64,000 bases of DNA from Aphelenchoides besseyi (Eukaryota > Nematoda > Chromadorea > Rhabditida > Aphelenchoididae). The notes beneath the pieces were generated by a model, which worked only from the letters and a program-made list of their open reading frames with translations, was not told the DNA's origin and did no database searches. Shown here piece after piece: positions 23,048 to 33,905 of the stretch (the stretch's first letter is position 1; each line of letters starts with the position of its first letter). Location: NCBI GenBank assembly GCA_024699855.1, contig JAMPIQ010000002.1, positions 14,942,001-15,006,000 of the forward strand, written 5' to 3'. A program made the translations under genes and the position numbers.

Positions 23048-23415
23048 CGCTGAAATCTAATCCCAAGAAATGACCTCTGAAAACGACAGAAACTGATGTT
23101 TGTGGCCGTTTTTGTTCACTTCAAGCACATAATCTTAAGTTTCTAATGTTCCAAAGAAGTTTGTTTGACATCTTCGAAACATGCTGAGAAGCAATCGAAC
23201 AAACAGTTTATTTGTATACTTTGTCGTCTTTTGCACTCAAGTTTTTGGTTATGTCCTCCATTAATGCAGGAAAGAGCTTGTCGCTCCGTATAAACAAGGT
23301 TTTAGTGGATTCCAATTGTGCGGCAGACTTCACGTTTACTTTCATCATCCGTAGCATGTGCAACGATCATCAGTGCACGCCAATTACAGCATCTCTAGCG
23401 TTTAGTTATCTCTAT

Positions 23416-24930
23416 TCAATCCTGAAGCACTTTCCACCACTCTTCTCTTGATGGCCCAAGGAGTATGAACGGCGGGAAGAATACTTCGGACAAATCGACT
23501 TGTTCCACCGTTTCAATCATGTATTCAAGATTCTCCGAGGCTAGAAGTCCAGTAAGCTCTGGAACCGTATTGCTGTTTCGTGTCTTAACTTGCAAATAAG
23601 AGACAATGGAAATTTATTGCATTAACAGAATGAACATTAGCTAAACGTTAGGTCGTGGAAAAGGACATTTTGCTTGAGATTTGCGGGTAGTTGGCCGAGA
23701 ATGGAACTGCAGGCCTCAGGTCGAGCGTCGAAGATGCGTTTTAAGCAAAGCCACACCAAGTCCGAGAGGTCGTCTGGCTGACTAAAATGTTGATCGATTA
23801 AAGCATCAACTCAGCTATAAACTCACTTCAAGACAAATCGATTAAAACGTCTTTCGAATGAATCACAGAAGGCAGGAGTAATTAGTAATGTTCGGTTCGC
23901 ATCACTACTAATTCGTCCTCCCGGATGAATTCAAAGTGTTTCCTTCCACTCCAATGTCTTCAAATCCAAAGATATGAGCGTATCGTGTTTTCTTGTAAAA
24001 TAATTGAAGAACAGTGTTGTTCCAAGCAATGCGCATAACATGATCTTTCGTTCAAATGTGCCCAAATCGTTAGAACTTGATTGTTGTGTTGCAAATAGAA
24101 GTTACCTGTTCTGAAACGTGCACTGTCTCGCAGTTGAGTGTTTGCTTCTGAACGTGCTCGCCGTTTAAAAGCGACACTTTGATCAAATCGATGGTCGGTG
24201 GTTGACCGGAGCCATTGTTGTTTGCTTGTTTACAAGTCAAGCCATACAGAAAGCGGTCGACACATCCAAAAGATTCCATTGCTCCGGGAGTGTCCAATTT
24301 GGAGACTTGCAAATGGTCGGCAGTTCTCATTTGAACACATAATGAAATGCTGTGCCGTAGGGATCAGCTATTTTCAAGACCAGTTCTGCCCACCAGTTTG
24401 GCGAGGACTGGGCAAACCAGCTAAACGAATAGCATCCTCGGTCGACCGCCACGGGAGCTGTTGGTTGACGATTGCCAATGACTGTTGAAGGTCGATGTTC
24501 CCGATTCCCGAATGCGAAAGTTCAGAGTCGAGGAATTTGACTACAACCAGGGCTGTATACAAATCCAGCAGATGAACACTGAACATCCATAGTTTTTTCT
24601 TTGTTTCGCATGGGTGGATGTGGGAATTGCGGGTGGTGATGAAACATCAAGCGAAATCTTTCTAAATGAAACCTCCATAAAGTAAGATATCAGGTCGTCA
24701 AATAGGTTCTTTCCGTCAAGACAGAAATGCTCGTGAAAAGCTTCCGTGCATTCGTTCGACGCTTAATATAGAGAGCATTTCCACAGCTATCAATTAGTTT
24801 ATAAAGACCGAAAATCGTCCATGAAATGGCTGAGCAAATTGTGTTGAATCAATTGCCAAGCGTGACTTCGGGCCATTGCGAAATAACACGGAGCGCTACC
24901 GTCCATTAGCTCAATCGACCGAAAAACGCT
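23416..24930 (-). CDS. Unrecognised multi-exon gene
   Basis: Several minus-strand blocks read as good protein and are bounded by splice-like sites. In transcript order they include MDGSAPCYFAMARSHAWQLI (near 24905), EAFHEHFCLDGKNLFDDLIS (near 24740), NWWAELVLKIADPYGTAFHY (near 24380) and FGCVDRFLYGLTCKQANNNG (near 24270). Next comes KHDTLISLDLKTL (near 23975), then a 42-nt intron-like gap that removes an in-frame TGA, then DANRTLLITPAFCDSFERRF. After a GTGAGT/TTTTAG intron comes QPDDLSDLVWLCLKRIFDAR and LGQLPANLKQNVLF. The last exon contains FPPFILLGPSREEWWKVLQD and a stop at 23416-23418. The LPANLKQNVLF piece is faintly F-box-like, but I do not recognise the protein. Upstream exon joins are unresolved, so it may be intact or decaying. 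Confidence 0.45.
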
Positions 24931-25295
24931 AACACCACAAGATTCCTTGAGGAGCTATTAGGACCCGAATTCAAACATGCAAATCAACCGCGTCAATCAG
25001 AACGCAATCACAACTCGGAACACAACAACGAGAATCGAGTTGTTGGTTTCAACCGAATGCTTGTACAGAGTTGAGGTAGATTGTTGATCGGAGTTTTGTT
25101 GAGCAAACTTTGTGCCAAGATTCATTGAAAAAAAGTGCGATTAAGAGAACAATAAGAGACACTTACAAGGTCAAAACCATGTGAATATGAGATAAATTTG
25201 ATTAGGCAGAACCGCACTTTGAAACTTGTGGCTGAGCTTCAGTAAACTTTCCAGCTATCAGTTGCTATTTGGCTTCCACTCCCGTTCACTCCCAT

Positions 25296-25414
25296 GTGTT
25301 CGTCCACATCTCGTTGAATGCACGCCATCCCGTCCGATCTGGCAAGTTAAGCAACGATGAGCTTGATTAGTACATGGATCGGAGACGTCCTTGGAATCTC
25401 AAGTGACGAACGCT
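25296..25414 (+). rRNA. 5S ribosomal RNA
   Basis: A 119-nt match to the 5S rRNA plan. The universal core CACGCCATCCCGTCCGATC is followed by TGGCAAGTTAAGCAACG (internal control A-box region) and GGATCGGAGACG (C-box region). The ends pair to form helix I: GTGTTCGTC at 25296-25304 pairs along all nine positions with GACGAACGC (one G-U). A T-run at 25414-25418 fits an RNA polymerase III terminator. Length and core agree with the C. elegans 5S sequence as I recall it; the outer third is more diverged. Intact helix I favours a working gene over a pseudogene. Only one copy is present and no spliced-leader gene was seen beside it. Confidence 0.88.
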
Positions 25415-25419
25415 TTTTG

Positions 25420-26743
25420 CTCTCAATCGTAATGCCCTAGGAGTTTGATTTCTTGTTTACTTTACATGCAATTTTATCTGTCGATTCCATTGTGTTGCTA
25501 GATAGATTCTGCAGTTTCAATGCAATAAAGTTCAGGCTCTTATGTTTATTCAGATAGCAACACTTAGTCTATGATACATCGCCAAATTTATCCACCAAAG
25601 CCGATTAGACGAACCGAAGTCTTCTCATCGGCAGGTGTTTTGGTTGGCGATATCAGCAAAAGAAACCCGAGGCTGGTGTGTCATTTACCGATGCCATTTC
25701 ATTTTTGATTCACTTGTTAACATTCAAAAATTTTCGTTGCCAACAGCAATTCGCAATCTTCTGCTCGTCGATTCATCAGCTACGATGATTCAAAACAGAA
25801 CACTCGCCAACCTTTGAGGTTGTGTGTTTGTATGTCGAAAGTTTTCGTTTTCACTCCAACGACCCGAAATCCTTCAAATTCCACTTTATCCAATAATCAC
25901 CGTCAAACATCGCGCTCAACGAATTCGCGGACAATCAAAAGCTTCGTTTGATCACTTGCTATTCCACGCAACCACTTAACGATTTCCGCATGACTTTCAC
26001 GTTAATTACCTGCCGCTTTGTCGAGTAGACACGCGGTTGTTCGCCTTGTTCTCCACATTAACAGATGAATACCTCCGACGTGACTTCAAACGTTTCCTTA
26101 AACATTCACGTACAACACTCCATTTCCCAATCTTTTTGTTTGTTCAGCTGATTTCGAATCTGAAGGCAAGTTCGGCAGTGGGAATCGGTTTCAGTCAGAA
26201 ACGCTTCCAATCGTGTTAGAAAGTCAAAGAGCGACGGCGGCTTGAGTGCAAACTCTCGTCAGTTTTTGTCTTCCGCACAGTCCCCAATTTTCCCGCTGCT
26301 GATCAGTGGGTTGGCGAGAGCGTACAGTCAAACGATATAGACGTTAAGCGACTTTTTTCCGTTTGCTCGCCGATGTTCTCGTCGCCTAATTGTTGCAGCT
26401 TCCCCCTCAAATGCTTTCGAATTGTTTCCATTTTGAGACGTTTCGAATGGGAGGACCGTGGAATCGAAATGCTTATCAGTCGAAGACGTTGATTGTTGGG
26501 TTTGATCGGTTTTTTTGGAGACCAAATCATCTTCTCGTCATTTCGACTCCACACGTGTCCATCGAACGATCATTTTTTTTGTTCGTAACGTCAATCATTC
26601 GAATATTCGAATGTCACTCAGAATCCGAAAGGTTTATAAATCGAATTCTTGCATGTTTCGATTTCAATGATCAGTTCGACGCGTTTACATTTCGCGATCG
26701 TTTCACAGTTGGAATTCAAATCACGAATCCTTTAGCAGTTAAC
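25420..26743. other. Region upstream of Numb
   Basis: It lies between the 5S gene and the Numb start codon. The longest ORF continues into Numb's first exon in frame from further upstream, but has no earlier feature that demands a longer start. Promoter and 5' UTR sequence is expected here. I saw no distinct gene. Confidence 0.4.
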
Positions 26744-29542
26744 ATGTCGAGCGCCGCCGGTTCAGCGCTTCGAAGGGGTTGGGCACGTTTGAGTCGACGA
26801 AAACCAACGCGAACAACCACAGCAATGACCATCACCTACGATTCGACGGCCGACGATCAACGAGACATCGAAGAAGCGACGTCGTCGACGTTCGCAAACG
26901 ATCGAACGGCTTTCGACTCAAACGCGCTTCCGAACAGAAAGTAAGTAGCTTTGATGTAATCGATTCAGTTGAAGATCATTGAACAAATTAGTCGGTTGGT
27001 TAAGTCGAGAGGGCAATCCAAAGGTTTTTTCTCCGAACCCAATCGGCGGGAACTTTAGCTTGAGATTCAAAGGCAGACGCGTCGCCAGCGCTGTTCGTCA
27101 CCCTTCCGCGTTTGCACATCCGCTCACTGCGTATGTACACACTCCATAGCCATCGACGTGAAGGAAAATTTGTCCGCTCACTTGCCGCTCGCGGTTTTTA
27201 CTCCAAAAAATGAGAGTGCAAAGTTGGCAGCTTTTTGGTGTTTTTGAGCTTTTCAGTTTGATGCATCAGCTTGCGTTTTGAGTTGAAGGTCCACTAGACG
27301 ACAGCGGTTGAAAAAGCGGATTTCAGTGGGTTAATCTTTTCTGGATTTGGAGGGGAGATCGAAAATAATTTTGTCGTGGATTTGATCGGTATTTTGCGTT
27401 TAACTGTTGAAGTTTTTCAGGAATTTTGTGAATCGCGGAATGGACAAACTGCGACGTTCGTTTCGCAAGTCCTTTCATCGCGGCAAAACAAATCGACTTA
27501 CAGCCAACACCTCAGATGGCGGGCCGAGCGTCGAATCACCGACGATGCCGAGCAGTTCGAGTTCGAAGCACAGTTTTCAGTTGGACGAAGCGGCTGTACG
27601 CGCTGGAACTTGTCATTTTCCCGTGAAGGTAACCGGCTTCCGATGTCTCCACTCACTTGTTCGTTTGATTTCAGTATTTAGGTTCATGCGAAGTTTTCGA
27701 ATCTCGTGGCATGAACATTTGTGAGGCCGCTTTGAAGGCACTAAGAGTGAGTTTGTTGCATTGAACATTCGTTGGAATCTATGATTTAGGACAAAAAAAG
27801 AACGATCAAAGCGATTTTGTACGTTTCTGGCGATTCTCTGCGTGTGGTTGATCAGGAGCAGAGTCGAGGTTTAATTCTCGATCAGACCGTCGAAAAGGTT
27901 TCCTTCTGTGCACCCGATCGTCGCAACGACAAGGGATTTGCGTACATTTGTCGCGATGGAGCGACACGTCGTTGGATGTGTCACGGATTTCAAGCCATCA
28001 AAGACACTGTAAGTCGTCTTCACTTCATATGATGGCTTCCTTTCGCTGTTTAGGGTGAACGTTTGTCTCACGCTGTGGGCTGTTCGTTTGCGGTTTGTTT
28101 GGAAAAGAAGAAAAAACGTGAAGCAGAAATCGAAGTTTTCACCGCTGCAAAAACCCTCGCTGACGACATTCAAGCGGATAGAAATGGGTTTGTTAATGTT
28201 GTTTTTGTTTTCCACAAACCTTTGTTCATTTGCAGTATCTCTCGTAACAACCAATCATACAATTCATTTCGCCGTCAACTTTCGATTTCCGAACGACGTC
28301 AAGATCCACAGAAAGCGATTATGGTCGAGCCGCCGCCAATTCAACGTCCTCAACCCGCAAGTTTGCTCATCGACATGTCGTCACCTGATGCCGAAATGTC
28401 GCAGTCGAGTTTCGATAATACGCCAATCAGACAAAACGACTCCGCGCCTGTGAATCAATCGTTCTTCGAAAGACAGGTAAGTCCCTTCATTCATTTGTTA
28501 ACTTATCTGATTCTATTTAGCAAAATTCTTTTCATTCAACAAACATCGATCAATCGGCGCTACGACGCTTCCATTCGTTGCGTACGGACATTAAGAACCC
28601 GAATGTAAGTCGGTTACTGTTGATCAGCTGAGCATTGAAGTTTTAGTCGCGTTTGAAAACCCTATACAATGAACCGATTTACGAAGGCGAAGAAGCGTGG
28701 CCCGGAGCAGTCAACAACCAAGTCCCAAGTGCTCAATTCGACAACGCCTCTTTTTCCAATCAAACTCCACGTCACGATTCGACGTTCAATCCAATTTCGC
28801 GTGTTAACGATAACAACAAAGAAAACGGAGTAGTGCAAACGAACGGCATCAACGTGCTGTCGAATTTCACTCAACCGGACGATTGGTTGGAAAAAGCGAT
28901 GCGTTCAACACTGTCAATCAACACCAACGGTCAACAATCCAACGGCTCCAAGCATTCCGCTTCATTAACACCACGCTCAAATGGAATCACAGCAACCGGT
29001 TAGTTAAAGTCCCGAGTAGCCTTAACGGATCAATTTCAGTTTATCCAACTCAGTCCTCGACAATGAATTTGAGCAGCCCCCAAGTCGCAAATGTCCATTC
29101 AACGAGTACGAGTCCCGCTGATCCTTCACTTCAACAGCAGCCACCAAATAAACAGTCCATTCGATACGAACTGCTCGAAGAAACCGACGTTCCACCGCAC
29201 AGTCCACCGCGTATTTCAAGTCCATGGAATGAGCAAAAGAACGGACTTGTAACCTACGACATTTTCGGCCAACCGATCTTCAATCCGAACATTTCGCCGC
29301 AATCCAACGGCTCCACCAAAGTCCCGACGTTGCAGTTCAGTGATCTCGCAGCCGCAAATCACCCCAAAAAACTGATAAATACGATCGAAACCGAGGAAAT
29401 CGATCCGTTCGACGTTCGTTGGTCTGCTCAGTTTCTTCAACAAAGCGCCCGTTCAACCCCACGCTCAACCTCAACTTCCAACTCTACATTGAATACACAG
29501 CATAATCCATTCAGTAATGAGTCCGCACCGGTGAATGTTTAA
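26744..29542 (+). CDS. num-1: Numb-family adaptor protein (PTB domain)
   Basis: Numb is a cortical endocytic adaptor that antagonises Notch signalling and recycles membrane cargo. The basic N-terminal exon (26744-26940) begins [13 protein letters not shown] and splices to 27421, giving [19 protein letters not shown], the Numb N-terminus. The PTB domain covers about 27590-28130: [20 protein letters not shown], then [53 protein letters not shown] and [17 protein letters not shown]. The tail is Ser/Asn/Pro-rich. It keeps [10 protein letters not shown] (compare DRWLEEVSKS in vertebrate Numb), a terminal DPF in [14 protein letters not shown] and an NPF in [10 protein letters not shown]; these bind the AP-2 appendage and EH domains. 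The internal Met of GMDKLRR could start a shorter isoform. The identification is secure; some middle exon edges were not resolved base by base. Confidence 0.95.
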
Positions 29543-30307
29543 ATCACCTGTTAATTCAACTTTAAATTTCAAGTTCTTTCTGAACCCTCTTTTTGCTTTA
29601 ACCCTTCGATTCCCATCTACGTTGAGGAGCACAAGTTTGTTAGCCACAAAAACCTTACAATTAATTGCGAGTTCTTTTTCGACCCACGTATTCAAATGCT
29701 CAATTTGTTTGTTTGTTGCCGAGTTCTACATTAAGCATTCGTTTGGCTCGTTATTCCAATTCTTCGCAAGAACCTTAACGTTTCTACGTAAAAATAAATA
29801 CGGTTTGCATTCATGGATCTTAATTACTCGATGAAATGATCTCACCCGAGTATTTCTTAGCAACTGTCAACATCCAAGTTTGAATAATCGAAAGTTAAAA
29901 CGGAATCCCATATCGTTCGGTAAAACAACCACATGTCCACACGCACGCTCGTTGGCTTTTCTCCTCGTTCTCAGAATTTCGAATAGACTGCTGGAAGAAC
30001 ACATACCACCGGAGTACCAACACTGCGCTGCGAATCGATTAAAGAACGAGAGACCGAAAGTGAATGTAGAGTTTGGAAGGCAGGAAAGAAGAGACTATCG
30101 ACAACACAACCGACGAACTCTATGGCTTCAGGGACCGCAAGCGAGTTTTTGTGCCTCTGGCATTCCACGTTCTTCGAGCATAGTGCCGTTGACGAAAAAA
30201 CTCCACGGCCTAAGGCTTCGTGTGTGTACGTACGACCGAATTGTGCCAAACAAGACACGCGCTCGTTGTTGCCGTCTCGTCAGTTTCATTCCTCAACGTA
30301 CGGAATC
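29543..30307. other. Numb 3' region and 7B2 upstream region
   Basis: This spacer holds the Numb 3' UTR and the 7B2 promoter or 5' UTR. ORFs at 29880-30371 (plus) and 29971-30258 (minus) are open for up to 160 codons but show no domain. The plus frame overlaps the 7B2 signal peptide exon in another phase. Confidence 0.35.
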
Positions 30308-31270
30308 ATGGCCGCTACGTGTTTTGCGGCTCGATTTGTTTTTTGTGTGGTCGTTTGTGCGATCGGTGTGATGGCTGGTGAATTTGGCGGAAACGTAAGT
30401 TGAACATCAGCGACCTTTAGCTGCTGAATCACTAGTTAACTTCGCTTTTTTGGATTATTGATTGAATATGACGTATAATACGCACGCATTTAGTTCTACC
30501 CGGACTCTGATTTCATCGATTTGATTTCGCGAGACATCGAGTCTCTTCCTGGACCAATGGCTTTTGGACATAAGTACATTACCGGTAAGAACTTGCGAAA
30601 TAATGAACACCATAACCGTAAAACTCTGTAGGGGGTGCAGGCGAAGGTGATCAGCAGTTGCATCCGGATGGTGAATTTGAGAGCCGTCAAGATGTAAGTG
30701 AATTTAAGTTTGAATTGTAAAAGCAAATGAAAGTATTTTAAGTGATATTTGTAATTGATTAACTTGCACTATTTTAGGTCAAATCGGATAACGTTTTGCC
30801 CGCTTACTGCGAACCTCCGAATCCATGTCCCGTTGGTTACAGCGCTCAAGATGGCTGCTTGGAGAATTTCGAGAATACCGCCGACTTCTCCCGCAACTAT
30901 CAAGCCCAACAGGAATGTCTGTGTGATCACGAACACATGTTCAAGTTCGTAATAGCACTGATTATGTTTCTATTGTAATTTTAGCTGTCCGACCAAGGAC
31001 AAAGACGGTTACGAAAACGAAATGAACGAAATGCTCGATCGCAACGGATTGCACAAGAATATGATCGCAAAGAAGTTCCACGAAAAGCGTTCAGATGTAA
31101 GTTTACGAGTCGTAAATGAGTGCCAGCTAAACGAAAATCTTCAGAACGAAGAACCGCGTCGTAAGAAGCGTTCAGCCGGGTTTCAAAAGCCCCAATTCCG
31201 CTCCAATCCCTATTTGAACGGCGAACCGTTGCACACGGTGTCCAAGAAGAACGGCCGTCATCTGTACTAA
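30308..31270 (+). CDS. sbt-1: Neuroendocrine protein 7B2 (prohormone convertase 2 chaperone)
   Basis: 7B2 is a secretory-pathway chaperone for prohormone convertase 2 and so is needed for neuropeptide maturation. Exons: 30308-30393, about 30494-30584, 30632-30693, 30778-30944, 30985-31098 and 31145-31270. The first exon encodes a signal peptide ([15 protein letters not shown]). Then come [20 protein letters not shown] and the hallmark core [28 protein letters not shown] and CLCDHEHMF, with the family's cysteines. A furin-type site RRKKRSA precedes the C-terminal region, which ends [10 protein letters not shown]. The VxKK element is where the inhibitory CT peptide of vertebrate 7B2 carries its dibasic convertase site. 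Length (about 210 residues) is normal for the family. Confidence 0.95.
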
Positions 31271-32037
31271 ATGCGCAATAAGCATTGGTTTATGTCATAT
31301 TCACCGAATTCAACATCATTTCTTTATAACTAGTGGCATCTCACTGTGCGATCTCTCTCTCTTCTCTCCGGTTCTTTTGGTTGTTGCTGCGTAAAGGCGA
31401 ATCATTCAACGAGTCCTCTCAATTTTGTCATCGTATGTGCATAAATATTCGAACGTAACGATTTGTTCTGAAACGTGTTGATGTTTGCGGTGTTGATTGG
31501 CGACTAATTGTTCAATCGACGATTATGTGCGAGACTCTTGATGTTATAAAACTGTTAACTTGTAGTTTCTGTACTTTAAACAATAGGCATTTTGATTAGT
31601 GTGCTTATTCAATCGAACTAGAGAACCGTCTCTCCATTAAACCAATGGATATGTTTGACCAATAAGAACTACTACATTCACTGATAGACTAACAGTAAGA
31701 ACAATGCTCGATAGAAATTGAAAGAATTGCTTTTTGATGAGAAAGTGAAGTTCCCGAAACTTTCAGTTAATGGAAGCAATCGCCCTTTTTGTTACAGTAA
31801 TGCATCATGAGATTTCTCCACAGCTCTTATTCAAAGATCCACAACTCCGATGTGCATTTGGTTTTGAATGTGTAAGTTAATTTATTTGTGTACAAAATTG
31901 TATTGCAGTTAAAATGCGAGAAATGTGAAATCAATCTTTTTGCTGAGTCGATAGTTTGAACTCGTGTGTTTTATGCACATTGCAATCGTGAACCCGACAT
32001 CCCAATGGAGATTTGCTTTTGACCATTCCTTTATCAA
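31271..32037. other. Convergent 3' spacer between 7B2 and the SDR gene
   Basis: Two 3' ends meet here. The sequence is AT-rich, with possible polyadenylation signals on both strands and a CT-repeat tract near 31352. No ORF of 60 codons or more is supported. Confidence 0.4.
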
Positions 32038-33296
32038 TCATTGAATCTGAAACAGGACTGCTAATCGATTAATCGTTTTTCCGAACATACACATCATTTC
32101 AATCACTGATTTTCGTGGATCAATGTATGTCATTTGTAGGAGATCCTTCGACTTCTTGTTGCTAAACTTCAGTTCAGGACCAATTCGATGAATGATCGCA
32201 GCGCTTTGTTTGTCCAAATTTGTTTTTGCGTACAGTTTAACCATCCAATTGGGAGCAGTAATCGGCGAAATCAAGTATCCTAAAGTCATTCAAGTTAAAA
32301 CATTGCAATCAATGCTGGAAATAACCGTGATTTTTGAATTCCTTCATCAACCAATTACGAACATCAGCAAACCAAACGGGCTGCTCGTGTGTAATCAGTA
32401 TTCGTTCACCATCGGTCTTCGCATTGATCATTGCCAACACGTGAGCTTTTGCCACATCTCTCACATCAACAAAGCCTAGACAGACTTTTGGGGCTGCAAG
32501 AAAGGTAGTGAAGTTCATCATTCTGCCGATAATCGTCGCGGAGCCGTGCTCAACGCTCGACAGGCATGGACCGGTAACAAACGTTGGATTCAAACAAGTG
32601 AGTTGAAATCTGGAGTCTGACGGTAGTTTTTGCCAGAAGTCCCAAGCCTCACGCTCGGCCATTGTTTTCGATCGAGCGTAATATTCAACACGTGGTGAAT
32701 TCAGGTCCGTCCAACAATTCTCGTTGAACACTCTCTCGTTATTCTTATGCCCGTCTGAAATCAAAAACAAAACTTACAAAATTGGTTGTTAGCGTTACCG
32801 TTGATTGCAGCACAACTGCTGGTCAACACGATTTTACGAACTGATAGACAATTTGCTGCCGTTTTCAAGACGTTCATTGTCCCCGTAATCGCGGTCTTGA
32901 CTGTCGATTCATCGGCTACAATTGGCCAAGGACTAGCAACATGTAAAATAAATGTGCAACCATCGATCACTCTGAAACGAACAGTTTCAACTCAAGTTCG
33001 CACCAAAGATCTACTTTGGCCAATCCTCAGCGTTCATCAAGTCCGCTTCAACCAAATCCAGTAATCGATCTGCATTCTTCATGGCACGTAGCGGACCGCA
33101 TTTGCTCGAATTCTTGAGGGACCGAACGGTTCCTCTGACTCGGTATCCTTGTTGCAGAAGCTGTTGAACACAATGTAGAGCCACGTAGCCACTGGCACCG
33201 GTGACCAGAACAACTGAAATCGTCGAGATCGATGACTAAAAGGTTCGAGATAAACTTACTCGGATCATCGTTTTCGAAGTTCTTTAACTGAGACAT
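32038..33296 (-). CDS. Extended short-chain dehydrogenase, dihydroflavonol-4-reductase-like
   Basis: An NAD(P)-dependent reductase of the atypical/extended SDR superfamily. Exon 1 gives MSQLKNFENDDP. The next exon (from about 33217) opens with VLVTGASGYVALHCVQQLL, the TGxxGxxA dinucleotide motif after a beta strand, and YRVRGTVRSL. Then come HVASPWPIVADE and KIVLTSSCAAINGN. The catalytic YARSK (YxxxK) sits in RVEYYARSKTMAEREAWDFW. Substrate-side motifs include LTCLNPTFVTGPCL and GFVDVRDVAKAHVLAM, both typical of the DFR/3-beta-HSD-like branch. The C-terminal exon ends MFGKTINRLAVLFQIQ. The natural substrate cannot be read from sequence; aldehyde or ketone reduction is the family theme. Confidence 0.88.
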
Positions 33297-33638
33297 TTCT
33301 GAAAACAAACTTAACATTCAGAATCATTGCTTGTGATATCAGAACACGCGAATGACCTCAGTCGAATTGAAAGTACCGGGTAACTCGTAAGAAAAGCTTG
33401 TCGCAACAACAAACGTCCACATTCGTAGATGTGTGTGTTCAAGCGCCGAATTTTATACAAACATCGTGGGTGACGCTCATTTCGATCAATCGGGAAAGTT
33501 GTTTGTAAACATCGATTCATTCCGTAAAACATGCGTTCAAAAATCAAGGAATTTCCCAATTGATCACACGGAAGTAGTGGGTTTTGGTCGTTGGAGAGTG
33601 AGAGAGATGTTTGGTGATCAGTCAACCACCGCGTATAA

Positions 33639-33905
33639 ATACGTTTGTTTTTGTCTCGTAAAACTTCTTGCATAAACAGGAGACCTGCGGCGAAATTGAA
33701 TGACCGAAACTTCGCCTTCAAAACCGGAAACATCGAAACGGTCACAGTTCGAAAAAGTGAGAAAATCGTCGAACAAAAACTCACTGCCGAGCAAGTCGGC
33801 TTTGTCGATCCTAATAATCTTCAGTTCAAATCGCCCACTCGCTGTCGAACTGTCAACTTTCGTTCGCTAGAGGTCACCGACCCACTGCCGGCAATAGACT
33901 TGTAA
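33639..33905 (+). other. Open reading frame without Met start, possible terminal exon
   Basis: An 88-codon open frame containing RNFAFKTGNIETVTVRKSEK and QVGFVDPNNLQFKSPTRC, ending AIDL and TAA. The composition is protein-like. There is no in-frame ATG and I could not link it in phase to an upstream exon such as the ATG ORF at 33608. A CAG acceptor at about 33678-33680 may be its true left edge. A TATAAA at 33634-33639 lies just upstream. No family is recognised. Confidence 0.25.

Noticed and set aside
29880..30371. 163-codon plus ORF upstream of 7B2
   Set aside because: It overlaps the 7B2 signal-peptide exon in a different frame and has an Arg-rich, domain-free composition.
33311..33784. 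157-codon minus-strand ORF upstream of the SDR gene
   Set aside because: It ends in the SDR 5' flank, shows no domain, and overlaps the plus-strand frame at 33639-33905, which has more protein-like composition.
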